Origin: Aureispira sp050633105 | Lineage (GTDB): Bacteria; Bacteroidota; Bacteroidia; Chitinophagales; Saprospiraceae | DNA length: 64,000 nt | Direction: 5' to 3' | Assembly: GCA_050633105.1 (NCBI GenBank) | Contig: JBOEFW010000001.1 | Location: 9,329-73,328, forward strand | Shown: one piece after another, positions 1-8,577 of the stretch | How the letters are laid out: each line of letters opens with the position of its first letter | Position numbering within the stretch: the stretch's first letter is position 1 | Notes under the pieces: model-generated | What the model saw: only the letters and a program-made list of their open reading frames with translations | Database searches by the model: none | Told to the model about the DNA's origin: nothing | Made by a program: the position numbers and the translations under genes

Positions 1-241
1 GGACATTATCGTAGCCTAAAGAATTGGTGGCTAGGGTATCGCCTTGTTCTGGTTGAAGGGTAATGGTGTAGTTGCCATCAATATCTGTGGTAACACCATT
101 GTTCGTACCTAATACATACACACTACAAAAAGGCATGGCCTCTTCAGTATCGTCATCAATGACGGCACCAGTAATGGTTATGGTTTGTGCATGGATGGTT
201 AGGCTGATAAAAAAACAGACAGTTAGAAGTAAATAATTCAT
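1..241 (-). CDS. Partial secreted protein with CarboxypepD_reg-like domain
   Basis: The N-terminal 80 residues are readable on the minus strand; the rest lies beyond base 1. The start ATG is at 241. A signal peptide (hydrophobic segment ending ..TIHAQ) is followed by ITGAVIDDDTEEAMPF, then VYVLGTNNGVTTD and IDGNYTITL. This is the carboxypeptidase-regulatory-like beta-sandwich found at the N terminus of Bacteroidetes outer-membrane proteins such as TonB-dependent receptors and DUF5686 proteins. Which of these it is cannot be told from the fragment; the short PFCSVYV...TDIDGNY form is common in DUF5686 proteins. The domain assignment is fairly sure, the family is not. Confidence 0.75.
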   Translation of the reverse strand, partial: MNYLLLTVCFFISLTIHAQTITITGAVIDDDTEEAMPFCSVYVLGTNNGVTTDIDGNYTITLQPEQGDTLATNSLGYDNV

Positions 242-551
242 GTAAAAGATGAAATACGGTTGTGAAATGGATGGAATAGGGGTTCAATAATATTGGAGCA
301 GGCTCCTTAGTAAACATACAGAGAAATAGAAACAATTTGGACTAGATACTCTTTTATTCGTTGTTCAGACCTTTGATTCTTGTTTTTGCGCTATTTTTCT
401 TAAAACAATGTTAACAAAAATAGCCCCAAAGTAGGTCACTGAATAAAAAAGGCAACAAAATTGTAATATCTCCGTTTAAAGGAATAAATTTATCATAATG
501 TAAATATCCTATGACTAAACATTAATCCCTTAAAAAAGTATACATATTAGC
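242..551. other. Intergenic region between divergent genes
   Basis: A 310-bp AT-rich gap between two divergently transcribed genes. It must hold both promoters, but I see no clear TTTG/TAnnTTTG pair, no RNA gene and no repeat. Confidence 0.5.
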
Positions 552-1121
552 ATGAATATTCTAAAAAACGCTGTTTTGCTCCTGCTTCTGCTAACAGGAG
601 GCTATTGGCTCAGCGAACAATATAAACAGGCCAATGCTTTAGATAATTTAATTCACAAACACATCCAAACAGCTAGTGTTGCATCAACAACCTATCTGGA
701 TGAGGCACGGGCTATTCAGGGCAACAATGATTTGACTCCAATAGAAAGCAAATTGTTGTTGTTGGACCAGCATCTACAAGCAGGAGAGCATTTAGAAGTG
801 TTGGCAAAAGGGCAAGCCTTTTTAGAAGGGGATCCTGATAATTTGGAAATTCTATTACGGCTAGGAATTGTTTATTTGCAAGAAGACGATTATGCCTTGG
901 CTTATGAGCAACTAATAGCTGTTCATCAAGCCCCAACTACTGCTTCGTTGTTACAAATAGAAGCGGCTTGGTACTTGGCGTTGTTGCAGTCACAAGAAGG
1001 ACATTGGGAGCAAAGTCAAAAATACTTACAGCAAGTACTTAGTACCCATACTGTTTATCGCCGCTCAGCAGAAGAATTGATTGCAGAAATAGAACAGCAC
1101 AAACAAACACTTATTGGCTAG
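552..1121 (+). CDS. Membrane-anchored TPR protein
   Basis: A 189-aa protein with one N-terminal hydrophobic segment (residues 6-20, LL-rich) that is either an uncleaved anchor or a signal peptide without a clear cleavage site. Residues 60-180 form about three tetratricopeptide-like helix pairs, seen as regular A/L/Y spacing such as LEILLRLGIVYLQEDDYALAYEQL and AWYLALLQSQEGHWEQSQKYL. TPRs mediate protein contacts; nothing points to a partner. It is monocistronic: the upstream gene diverges, and a strong hairpin shared with convergent glnS lies 52 bp downstream. The specific function is unknown. Confidence 0.75.
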   Translation: MNILKNAVLLLLLLTGGYWLSEQYKQANALDNLIHKHIQTASVASTTYLDEARAIQGNNDLTPIESKLLLLDQHLQAGEHLEVLAKGQAFLEGDPDNLEILLRLGIVYLQEDDYALAYEQLIAVHQAPTTASLLQIEAAWYLALLQSQEGHWEQSQKYLQQVLSTHTVYRRSAEELIAEIEQHKQTLIG

Positions 1122-1172
1122 GTAGGAATGGAACTCCTACTCCTCCGTGAAACATACCTCTTTAAAGAATAG

Positions 1173-1208
1173 AAGAAGCCTGCTCTAATTTTTCAGAGCA
1201 GGCTTCTT
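1173..1208. terminator. Bidirectional terminator between TPR gene and glnS
   Basis: A perfect 14-bp stem (1173-1186 with 1195-1208, arms AAGAAGCCTGCTCT / AGAGCAGGCTTCTT) with an 8-nt loop. It lies between convergent genes and serves both. Confidence 0.9.
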
Positions 1209-1235
1209 ATTTATTAAGTGTTTTGTAGCGGTAAT

Positions 1236-2972
1236 CTAAGAACGATTGCTCCAAGAATCTCTTAAGGTGGCAGTACGGTTAAAAATGAGTTGATCTGCAT
1301 TGCTATCAGAATCTACAGCAAAATACCCTAAACGCAAAAACTGGAACCCTTGTCCTACCTTTGCTGTTTTTAAGCTTGGTTCTATGTAAGCAGTAATTGT
1401 TTGTAGAGAGTTAGGGTTCAAAAACTCCTTAAAGTCAACGGTTTCTTTTACCTCTTTACCTTTCTTATCCGTTACAGGCTTGCCTTCTGCGTCCAAAACC
1501 GTCTGTTTGTGCCCAGTAGGTTTTGGGTCACTAAATAAGCGATCGTATAAGTTAACTTGAGCAGGGATAGCGTCTGCTATTGATACCCAATGTAACGTTC
1601 CTTTGGCCTTGACACCACTTGTATCTTCGCCCGATTTACTATCCTTATAGTAGGTGCAATGCACTTCTGTAATGTTACCAGCAGCATCTCTCTTATGATC
1701 ATGGCAATTAATAATATAAGCTCCTTTTAAGCGTACGTTTCTATCAGGTGCCAACCGTTTCCATTTCTTATTGATGCCTTCTGTACCAAAATCTTCTTGT
1801 TCGATGTAGATTTCTCTAGAGAACGGCACTTTGCGGCTGCCCGCTTGTTCGTCTTCTGGATTATTCTCTACTGTCATTTGCTCTGTTTTGCCTTCTGGGT
1901 AGTTGGTAATGACTACCTTAAGCGGGTTAAGTACCGCCATCGCACGAGGAGCAACTTTGTTGAGGTCATCTCGTACACTAGCTTCCAAGGAAGACAAGGC
2001 AAGGAACTGATCTCTTTTGGATACCCCTGCACGGTCTATGAAATTACGAATAGACGCAGGCGTATATCCACGACGACGCATTCCCGAAAGGGTAGGCATT
2101 CTAGGATCATCCCAACCACTAACCAAGTCGGCCTCAATTAACTCCTTGAGTTTACGTTTACTGGTAACCGTGTAATCTAGGTTAAGTCTAGAGAATTCAA
2201 TTTGCTGTGTGCGTGTAATATCTAACTTTTCTTGACACCAGTCATACAAAGGGCGGTGGTTTTCAAATTCTAAGGAACAAAGAGAATGGGTAATGTTTTC
2301 TATCGAATCGGATTGGCCATGTGCCCAGTCATACATTGGGTAAATACACCAAGTATCTCCTGTACGGTGGTGGGCAGCCTTGATGATTCTATAAATTAAA
2401 GGATCACGCAAATGGCGATTGTCTGCTTGCATGTCAATTTTGAGGCGCAAAGCACATTCTCCTTCTTCGTATCCTCCGTTTTTCATTTTCTCAAAACGCT
2501 CTAAGTTGGTGGTGGCGTCGGTATCACGATAAGGACTAGCTTTACCTTCTCGCTTTTGCAAATTCATTTCCTCAGGAGTAGAGAAATCTACATAAGCGAG
2601 CTCTTTTTTAATAAGATCGACGGCATAGTTATATAAAGTCTGAAAGTAGTCAGAAGTGAAATAGAGTTGCTCGCCCCAATCATAGCCCAACCATTTAATG
2701 TCTTTTTGAATGGCTTCTACAAAGTCTGTTTTTTCAGCCAATGGATTAGTATCGTCGAAACGCAAGTTGGTTTTTCCACCATACTTTTTAGCGGTTTCAA
2801 AATTGATACAGATTGCTTTGGCATGTCCAATGTGCAAAAAGCCATTGGGTTCAGGAGGAAAGCGGGTGTGTACCTGCTGGTTGAATTTCCCTGTTTTATT
2901 GTGTTCTTCTATAATGCGCTCAATAAAGTTAAGCGATTCAGAGGCCGTAGGCTCATTGTTGTCGTGGCTCAT
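1236..2972 (-). CDS. glnS: Glutaminyl-tRNA synthetase
   Basis: Cytosolic class I aminoacyl-tRNA synthetase (578 aa) that charges tRNA-Gln with glutamine using ATP. The HIGH motif is intact at residues 47-50 within PPEPNGFLHIGHAKAI. The KMSKS-equivalent is VTSKRK at about 269-274, with Thr where most GlnRS have Met. Hallmarks of the GlnRS catalytic core are present, including RFDDTNP (71-77), YPMYDWAHGQSD (211-222) and HSLCSLEFENHRPLYDW, followed by the two anticodon-binding beta-barrels to the C terminus. The length matches bacterial GlnRS (about 550-580). Having GlnRS means the cell need not make Gln-tRNA by transamidation. It is transcribed away from gltX and ends at the shared terminator. 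Confidence 0.97.
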   Translation of the reverse strand: MSHDNNEPTASESLNFIERIIEEHNKTGKFNQQVHTRFPPEPNGFLHIGHAKAICINFETAKKYGGKTNLRFDDTNPLAEKTDFVEAIQKDIKWLGYDWGEQLYFTSDYFQTLYNYAVDLIKKELAYVDFSTPEEMNLQKREGKASPYRDTDATTNLERFEKMKNGGYEEGECALRLKIDMQADNRHLRDPLIYRIIKAAHHRTGDTWCIYPMYDWAHGQSDSIENITHSLCSLEFENHRPLYDWCQEKLDITRTQQIEFSRLNLDYTVTSKRKLKELIEADLVSGWDDPRMPTLSGMRRRGYTPASIRNFIDRAGVSKRDQFLALSSLEASVRDDLNKVAPRAMAVLNPLKVVITNYPEGKTEQMTVENNPEDEQAGSRKVPFSREIYIEQEDFGTEGINKKWKRLAPDRNVRLKGAYIINCHDHKRDAAGNITEVHCTYYKDSKSGEDTSGVKAKGTLHWVSIADAIPAQVNLYDRLFSDPKPTGHKQTVLDAEGKPVTDKKGKEVKETVDFKEFLNPNSLQTITAYIEPSLKTAKVGQGFQFLRLGYFAVDSDSNADQLIFNRTATLRDSWSNRS

Positions 2973-3446
2973 AAATTAATGCGTCAGTTCAGTAAAAAAG
3001 ATCAAATTACTATGCCCTTACCATAGTACTGGAAAAGACCAAAGATAGTTTTTCTATGGCATTTAGTAGGGTAAGTAGCAAGGATTTTTTGAGTCCTGCT
3101 CAAAAGCTAATGATTGACCAACCTTTGGCCTATAAAAATAGTTCCATAAAGCTGAATTAGTAGCAGTGTATATGGTGAAGGCAAGGAGGAAAAAAGAACA
3201 AAAACTAGTTTAAAATAGCTTTAAAAGGACGTTAAGCAATAGGTCAAGAAACGCATTACACTACAATATTTAGAGAAAATTTGTTAGTTTTGCACCGCCT
3301 GATCAAACAGATACACGAATATATTTGTCACAGATAAGATTTGAAGCAAAAAAACAGTTTTTAAGGAATTGTTTTTATAATAAGAGAAGTCTGAATTCTT
3401 AGAGTGCTTCAAGCAGGTAATTTTACTCAACTAAAAAAGAAAAAAA
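2973..3446. promoter_or_regulatory. Divergent promoter region of glnS and gltX
   Basis: A 474-bp gap between divergent glnS and gltX. A -7-like box TAGTTTTG is visible at 3285-3292 on the plus strand, without a convincing -33 TTTG at the usual spacing. It would give a gltX leader of about 150 nt. No hairpin or T-box-like structure stands out. Confidence 0.4.
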
Positions 3447-5222
3447 ATGCGTGTTCGCTTTGCCCCAAGTCCTACAGGTGCGTTGCATATTGGTGGTGTA
3501 CGCACTGCTTTATATAATTATTTGTTAGCTAAGAAAGAAGGTGGAACTTTTGTCTTACGGATAGAAGATACCGACCAAACGCGCTATGTGGAAGGAGCAG
3601 AAAATTACATCATAGAAGCCTTAGAATGGTTGGGCTTAGAGTTTGACGAAAGTCCTACTAAAGGAGGCCCTTACGGTCCTTATCGCCAATCAGAGCGTAA
3701 AGCAATGGGCATTTATGAAAAATTTGCCCAACAATTAGTAGCAAATGGCTATGGCTATTATGCCTATGATACTGCAGAAGAATTAACAGAGGAGCGCGCT
3801 AAAGCTGAGGCAGCAGGCAATAAGTTTAAATACGATGCTCAAACACGTTTGCGCCTTAAAAATTCCTTGAACTTGAGTCCAGCAGAATGCGAAGCGTTAG
3901 AAGCGGCAGGTGCTCCAAAAATTGTACGGGTAATGATTCCAGAGGATGGAAATGTTACATTTACAGACGAAGTGCGTGGTGTTGTTACGTTTAACTGTAG
4001 CGACTTGGATGATAAAGTCATGTTGAAGAGTGACGGAATGCCTACGTACCACTTAGCAAATATTGTTGATGATTACCACATGAAGATCACGCATGTTATT
4101 CGTGGTGAAGAATGGTTGCCATCTACTCCTTTGCATGTCTTGTTGTATCAATATTTGGGTTGGGCTGATAGTATGCCTACTTTTGCACATTTGCCTTTGA
4201 TACTCAAGCCAGAACCAACGGCTTTTTTGAGTAAAAAAACAATTCCTGCCTTTACAGCACAGTTTAGCGGTGATTTTTTGCGGAAGTATGAAGAATATGC
4301 TCCAAAAGAGAAGCAAGTAACCAATACGGTACAAAGCTTGTTACAAGATTATAAGAATATATCCGATCGTTTGCGTATTAACGAAAAGAAAGACAGCAAA
4401 TTACAACAAGCTGTTAAGACATTTTTGCGCGATGTGATGTATGGGAAACTAAGCAAACGCGATGGTGACCGCTTGGGAATGCCTGTTTTTCCTTTAGACT
4501 GGAAAGGAGCAACTCCTGAAGAAAGTTTCAATGGATTTAGAGAGTGGGGCTTCTTATCAGAAGCAGTACTCAATATTTTGGCTTTGTTAGGTTGGAATGA
4601 TGGCACGGATCAAGAATTGTATACTAAAGAAGAGATGGTTCAGCAGTTTAGCTTGGATCGTGTTTCTTCTTCTGGAGCTCGTTTTAACTTCCAAAAAGCA
4701 AAATGGTTCAATAAACAGTACTTGGCAAAGCTAGACAATGCAGCTTTGGTCGATTTGGTGCGCCCTAGTTTGGACGCTCATAAGGTAACAGCTTCTCAAG
4801 GGGAATTGGAACGAATCGCGGAATTACTCAAAGTACGTTTGGATTACTTGTTTGATTTTTATGCGCAATCTAATTATTTCTTTGAATCCTTAGATGTAGA
4901 TAGGGTAGCGGAAAAGAACCAAAAGACTTTCCAAAATAAGATTGTTAAGAAATGGGATGCCGCACAAAAGGATTTATTAGAACGTTTAATAGAAGCGCTA
5001 GAACAAGTGGACAACTTTGAAGCATCAACGCTAGAAGAGACCTTACAGCCCATCATAGGCGAGCGACAAGGACAAGTGTTACCTGTCTTTAGATTGGGCT
5101 TGTCAGGCACTATGAGCGGGCCTGGGGTTTATGATATAATGGCTGTATTGGGGCAAGAAAAAACAATTGCTCGGTTACAGGCATTTTTGACTTTTTGTGA
5201 AAAACATGCTGTAGAATTGTAA
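3447..5222 (+). CDS. gltX: Glutamyl-tRNA synthetase with a large insertion before KMSKS
   Basis: Class I synthetase (591 aa) that charges tRNA-Glu. The signature FAPSPTGALHIGG is at residues 5-17. The catalytic core continues with RIEDTDQTRYV and GMPTYHLANIVDDYHM, then HVIRGEEWLPSTPLH. KLSKRDGDRLG at 334-344 is the KMSKS loop. In typical bacterial GluRS, LILxP is followed within a few residues by the KLSKR loop. Here about 77 residues (roughly 256-332) intervene; this stretch is Lys/Gln/Asp-rich and predicted mostly helical (FLRKYEEYAPKEKQ, SLLQDYKNISDRLR). That explains the 591-aa length against about 480-510 for most bacterial enzymes. The anticodon-binding helical domain follows, with LALLGWNDGTDQ and SSSGARFNFQKAKWFN. 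The reading frame runs straight through the insertion, so it is not a frameshift. Confidence 0.96.
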   Translation: MRVRFAPSPTGALHIGGVRTALYNYLLAKKEGGTFVLRIEDTDQTRYVEGAENYIIEALEWLGLEFDESPTKGGPYGPYRQSERKAMGIYEKFAQQLVANGYGYYAYDTAEELTEERAKAEAAGNKFKYDAQTRLRLKNSLNLSPAECEALEAAGAPKIVRVMIPEDGNVTFTDEVRGVVTFNCSDLDDKVMLKSDGMPTYHLANIVDDYHMKITHVIRGEEWLPSTPLHVLLYQYLGWADSMPTFAHLPLILKPEPTAFLSKKTIPAFTAQFSGDFLRKYEEYAPKEKQVTNTVQSLLQDYKNISDRLRINEKKDSKLQQAVKTFLRDVMYGKLSKRDGDRLGMPVFPLDWKGATPEESFNGFREWGFLSEAVLNILALLGWNDGTDQELYTKEEMVQQFSLDRVSSSGARFNFQKAKWFNKQYLAKLDNAALVDLVRPSLDAHKVTASQGELERIAELLKVRLDYLFDFYAQSNYFFESLDVDRVAEKNQKTFQNKIVKKWDAAQKDLLERLIEALEQVDNFEASTLEETLQPIIGERQGQVLPVFRLGLSGTMSGPGVYDIMAVLGQEKTIARLQAFLTFCEKHAVEL

Positions 5223-5578
5223 AAAAAAAGAAAGCAATATTTTTTATTTATAGAGACGGATCCTACTTTTTTGTTTTAGATAGAAACAAATGTATTTAGA
5301 GGGGCTGTCTTTCATTTTTAGTTGTTTACATAAGCAGAAAAATTGTTATACAATGAAAAAAAGCTCTTTTTAGAGCAATTATAATATGGTAAAAACTGGT
5401 TCAGGCCGAAAAAAGCTTGTCATGGATTAAAAAATTAGTGACATAATTTTGAAACTTTCCTAGACAATGTTCGTTTTGGTGCATTAGTAGAACTAATAAG
5501 CTCATGGCAAGGGCTCAGTAATAGCTTTTGAATACCCTTCAAAGGCATATTCTTTATCCAACTAAAAGGAAAGCATTT
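5223..5578. other. Intergenic region after gltX
   Basis: A 356-bp AT-rich gap. It holds a short hairpin (GCTCT / AGAGC, 5363-5376) preceded by seven A on the plus strand, so it would work as a terminator only for leftward transcription. I see no coding potential. Confidence 0.4.
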
Positions 5579-5998
5579 ATGAGTGAACAAAAGAAAACAA
5601 ATCGATACCGCGATGCGGAGTTGCTGGAATTTGAGGTGATGATCAATGAAAAGTTAGAAGAAGCAAGAAAGCAACTACAAGACCTAAAAGACCAACTCAA
5701 AGAATTAAATAACAGTGGCGACGAAAATCGTGCTGGTACTTTTGATGATGGCGCTTCTAATTGGCAACGAGAACACTTAAGCAAATTGGCTGCTCGTCAA
5801 CAAAAGTTTATTCGTAATTTAGAATATGCGATTGTACGAATTAAAAACAAAACCTACGGTATTTGTTCTGCAACTGGTCAATTAATTAGCAAAGAGCGTT
5901 TGATGCTTGTTCCGCACGCTACTAAAACCGTAGAAGGAAAAACAACAACCCAAGGAGAAGTTAAAAAACAAGAAACTCCCAAATTCTTCAAAGAATAA
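5579..5998 (+). CDS. DksA/TraR-family protein lacking most zinc cysteines
   Basis: A 139-aa protein of the DksA/TraR family, whose members act in the RNA polymerase secondary channel or bind ribosomal or other partners in stress control. The long N-terminal coiled coil (LEFEVMINEKLEEARKQLQDLKDQLKEL, about 15-45) is followed by DENRAGTFDDGASNWQRE. The C-terminal globule is YGICSATGQLISKERLMLVPHATKT. Only one of the four zinc-finger cysteines (YGICSATG) remains, a pattern seen in other Bacteroidetes members. I start at 5579 (MSEQKK, with AAGGAAAG just upstream) rather than the in-frame 5528 codon, because the family begins close to this Met. It is a single gene between gltX and tRNA-Arg. Confidence 0.85.
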   Translation: MSEQKKTNRYRDAELLEFEVMINEKLEEARKQLQDLKDQLKELNNSGDENRAGTFDDGASNWQREHLSKLAARQQKFIRNLEYAIVRIKNKTYGICSATGQLISKERLMLVPHATKTVEGKTTTQGEVKKQETPKFFKE

Positions 5999-6024
5999 TA
6001 GTTCTTCCTTAACCTAAAGTATGT

Positions 6025-6063
6025 TGTGTAGTGCCTCTTCGATTTAATAAGAGGCACTACACA
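6025..6063. terminator. Strong hairpin after DksA-like gene
   Basis: A perfect 15-bp stem (6025-6039 with 6049-6063; TGTGTAGTGCCTCTT / AAGAGGCACTACACA) and a 9-nt loop, 26 bp after the stop codon. No T run follows on the plus strand, so terminator function is inferred from position and stem strength. Confidence 0.65.
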
Positions 6064-6181
6064 AAAACATTAATCTTGGATGATTTTGTAAACTTGAAAC
6101 AGGGCAGAAGTGCTTTAAAATACGCTAAAAGCTTCTTGCGAAAAAAAAAATGAAAAAAAGGTGATTTTTTTCTTCCAAAAG

Positions 6182-6212
6182 TTTGCAAGTTTGAAATCTT
6201 GCCGTATATTTG
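6182..6212 (+). promoter_or_regulatory. Bacteroidetes-type promoter for tRNA-Arg and ribosomal genes
   Basis: A textbook Bacteroidetes primary-sigma promoter: -33 TTTG at 6182-6185, a 19-nt spacer, and -7 TATATTTG at 6205-6212. Transcription would start near 6219, about 60 nt before the tRNA. Confidence 0.8.
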
Positions 6213-6280
6213 CAACCGCTTACAATAACAAACAACACGGAATAAACAACGTGAAACAAGTTAACTACTAAGCAATAACC

Positions 6281-6357
<77 letters not shown>

Positions 6358-6384
6358 ATCACAGAGAATATACGATAATAAACA

Positions 6385-6410
6385 GTCCCGACTTAATTAG
6401 TGGTCGGGAC
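6385..6410 (+). terminator. Hairpin between tRNA-Arg and rpmB
   Basis: An 8-bp perfect stem GTCCCGAC / GTCGGGAC with a 10-nt loop, followed by GTTTTAAATT. It ends 21 nt before the rpmB start. It could terminate the tRNA transcript or form part of the rpmB leader; the T run is short, so partial read-through is possible. Confidence 0.65.
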
Positions 6411-6431
6411 GTTTTAAATTAAAAGAAAGTC

Positions 6432-6833
6432 ATGTCCAAAATATGCCAATTAACAGGAGTGAAGCCTATATTCGGCAATAATGTATCTCACTCTAAGCGC
6501 AGAACAAGAAGACGCTTTAATCCAAATCTACAGACTAAACGCATCTTTGTTAGAGAAATTGATTCTTGGATTAAGGTAAAAGTAAGTACTCGTGCTTTGC
6601 GTAACATGGAAAAAATTGGTACTTATAAGTATCTAAAGCAGCAATTAAGCGCTGGTTTTGATCCTAAAGTTTGGGTAGAGGATGCTAAACAAATGGAAGC
6701 AGCCAAAAACTCTAAACGTGGCTACCGTCGTGTAGAACATGTAGATGCAAACGGTCACAAAACATACTCTATTACGTATGAACCAGCTGTTAGCAACAAT
6801 ACAAAAGTTAGACTTTCTAGCGTTATCAAATAA
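6432..6833 (+). CDS. rpmB: 50S ribosomal protein bL28 with C-terminal extension
   Basis: Large-subunit protein bL28. The N-terminal 75 residues carry the family pattern: MSKICQLTGVKPIFGNNVSHSKRRTRRRFNPNL, then VREIDSWIKVKVSTRALRNMEK. bL28 is usually about 60-80 aa; here the chain runs to 133 aa. The extra 50 residues (WVEDAKQMEAAKNSKRGYRRVEHVDANGHKTYSITYEP onward) are basic and have no match I recognise. The reading frame is continuous and the next gene starts 57 bp after the stop, so this is a real extension. It is first of three ribosomal genes sharing the promoter near 6200. Confidence 0.95.
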   Translation: MSKICQLTGVKPIFGNNVSHSKRRTRRRFNPNLQTKRIFVREIDSWIKVKVSTRALRNMEKIGTYKYLKQQLSAGFDPKVWVEDAKQMEAAKNSKRGYRRVEHVDANGHKTYSITYEPAVSNNTKVRLSSVIK

Positions 6834-6890
6834 GCAATTAACTTCGTTGACTTTCAGTTCTCGAAATACGACTAAAAATAACAATACGTT

Positions 6891-7079
6891 ATGGCTAAGA
6901 AAAGCAGAGGCAATCGCGTCCAAGTTATCTTGGAATGCACGGAGCACAAAGCAACAGGAATGCCTGGTACTTCTCGTTACATCACGATGAAAAACCGCAA
7001 AAACACACCTGATCGCATAGAGTTAAAGAAATTTAACCCTATCTTGAAAAAATACACTGTACATAAAGAAATCAAATAA
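6891..7079 (+). CDS. rpmG: 50S ribosomal protein bL33
   Basis: A 62-aa bL33 with the typical MAKKSRGNRVQVILECTEHK start and RYITMKNRKNTPDRIELKKFNP core, followed by KYTVHKE. It has only one cysteine (ILECTEH), so it is the zinc-free form, as in most Bacteroidetes. It lies between rpmB and the DUF4295 gene, two bases before the latter's start. Confidence 0.96.
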   Translation: MAKKSRGNRVQVILECTEHKATGMPGTSRYITMKNRKNTPDRIELKKFNPILKKYTVHKEIK

Positions 7080-7081
7080 TT

Positions 7082-7258
7082 ATGGCTAAGAAGGTATCGA
7101 AAAATGCGAGAGTCGCGCAACGTGCGGCAAACGCTGGTTCTGGTAAAGACCATGTAAAATGTGTTAAATCCATTAAGGACCCTATCAGTGGAAAAATTTC
7201 TTACAAAGAAGTCATTATCCACAAAGATGAAGTAAAAAACTTCTTCGCAGCTAAATAA
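7082..7258 (+). CDS. DUF4295 ribosome-associated small protein
   Basis: A 58-aa basic protein, MAKKVSKNARVAQRAANAG then SGKDHVKCVKSIKDPISGK, ending NFFAAK. This family is restricted to Bacteroidetes and always sits in the rpmB-rpmG-DUF4295-ftsY context seen here. I recall that a Bacteroidetes ribosome structure added a lineage-specific large-subunit protein (bL38) of this type, but I cannot verify the identity from sequence. It starts 2 bp after rpmG, so translational coupling is likely. Confidence 0.92.
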   Translation: MAKKVSKNARVAQRAANAGSGKDHVKCVKSIKDPISGKISYKEVIIHKDEVKNFFAAK

Positions 7259-7291
7259 TTAGACTGCTGAAAGTTAACAATATTACATTAG

Positions 7292-7321
7292 GCTTCCCGA
7301 ATTCACTTCGGGAAGCTTTTT
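7292..7321 (+). terminator. Intrinsic terminator of the rpmB operon
   Basis: A 9-bp perfect stem GCTTCCCGA / TCGGGAAGC (7292-7300, 7308-7316) followed by TTTTTG. It separates the ribosomal genes from ftsY, which therefore needs its own promoter in 7322-7505. Confidence 0.92.
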
Positions 7322-7505
7322 GTACTTAATAAAGTGGTTTTTAAGAAAGAGAACGTTTCGTTCACAGAGCTCAGAAGCGAGCAGTTGACGAGCAACTATA
7401 TTGTAGAAGCTGGTTTTGATCGCTTCACAAGTGCTTTGTGTGATCCAACTACTTAAAAGCCGATTGTAATCTATCTTGTATCTACTCCACAATTAGAACA
7501 ACACT

Positions 7506-8489
7506 ATGGGACTGCTCAATAAATTCTTTGGCAAAAAAAGCGAAGAAGAAAAAGAACAAATCAAAGAAGATTTAGACAAAGGTCTAGAGAAATCTCGGAA
7601 AGGGTTTTTTAATAAGATTGCTACCACTTTTGCTGGACGTACTACTATTGACGAGGAAGTCTTAGATGATTTGGAAGACATTTTAATTGCTTCCGATGTA
7701 GGAGTAGAAACAACCGTTAAGATTATAGAACGTATCGAAGCACGTGCTGCTCGGGATAAATACGTGACAACAAAAGAACTTAATGAGTTGCTAAGAGATG
7801 AAATTGTAGAACTTTTAGCACTTAATAACTCTAATGACGTGGCCAATTATGATTTGCCTGCAGATACCAAACCTTATATTATCTTAGTGATTGGTGTCAA
7901 TGGAGTAGGTAAAACAACTACTATTGGTAAGTTGGCTAGCAAATACCAAGAATCTGGTAAGAAAGTGCTGCTAGGAGCTGCGGATACTTTTAGAGCAGCT
8001 GCCGTCGATCAATTAGAAATTTGGTCTAAACGTGTTGGTTGTGATTTTTACAGCAAAGGAATGTATGCTGATCCTGCTGCTGTTGCCTACGAAACCGTTC
8101 GCCATGCTAAAGAAAATGGACACGATGTTGTTTTTGTAGATACCGCTGGTCGTTTGCACAATAAAAAAGGCTTGATGAGAGAGCTGGAAAAAATTAATAA
8201 TTCGATTGGTAAGCAGATTCCAGGAGCGCCACATGAAGTCATGTTAGTCTTGGATGGTTCTACAGGGCAGAATGCCTATGAACAAGCGAAACACTTTGCA
8301 GCAGTGACTAATGATGGTATTTCTGCCTTGGCCGTTACTAAATTAGATGGAACAGCTAAAGGGGGAGTAGTTATTGGCATTAGCGACCAATTCAAAATTC
8401 CAATCAAATACATTGGAGTAGGAGAGGCGATGCACCATTTACAAGAGTTTGATAAACGCGCTTTTGTAGACTCTTTCTTTAAGCAATAA
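7506..8489 (+). CDS. ftsY: Signal recognition particle receptor FtsY
   Basis: SRP-type GTPase (327 aa) that docks the SRP-ribosome-nascent chain complex at the membrane. The N domain (residues 1-110) is charged and helical (MGLLNKFFGKKSEEEKEQ), with EVLDDLEDILIASDVGVETT. The G domain has the P loop GVNGVGKTTTIGKLA (134-148), then AADTFRAAAVDQLEIW, DTAGR (G3), TKLDGTAKGG (G4/closing loop) and IKYIGVGEAMHHLQEFD (G5). The acidic A domain of E. coli FtsY is nearly absent, as in most Bacteroidetes. It has its own terminator and lies convergent to tdk. Confidence 0.97.
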   Translation: MGLLNKFFGKKSEEEKEQIKEDLDKGLEKSRKGFFNKIATTFAGRTTIDEEVLDDLEDILIASDVGVETTVKIIERIEARAARDKYVTTKELNELLRDEIVELLALNNSNDVANYDLPADTKPYIILVIGVNGVGKTTTIGKLASKYQESGKKVLLGAADTFRAAAVDQLEIWSKRVGCDFYSKGMYADPAAVAYETVRHAKENGHDVVFVDTAGRLHNKKGLMRELEKINNSIGKQIPGAPHEVMLVLDGSTGQNAYEQAKHFAAVTNDGISALAVTKLDGTAKGGVVIGISDQFKIPIKYIGVGEAMHHLQEFDKRAFVDSFFKQ

Positions 8490-8510
8490 ACTAGAAAAAG
8501 AATCTTTATA

Positions 8511-8550
8511 AAAAACGTCCTGCTTTGATCAATCAAAGCAGGACGTTTTT
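8511..8550. terminator. Bidirectional terminator between ftsY and tdk
   Basis: A 19-bp near-continuous palindrome (8511-8529 with 8532-8550) with A5 at one side and T5 at the other. The core is CGTCCTGCTTTGAT. It ends both convergent genes. Confidence 0.93.
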
Positions 8551-8577
8551 AGTTTCTTCGGCATCAATATCTAGTCT

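Noticed and set aside
5290..5320. Transposon end (GGGGCTGTCTTTCA) after gltX
   Set aside because: No partner inverted repeat or transposase remnant is found nearby.
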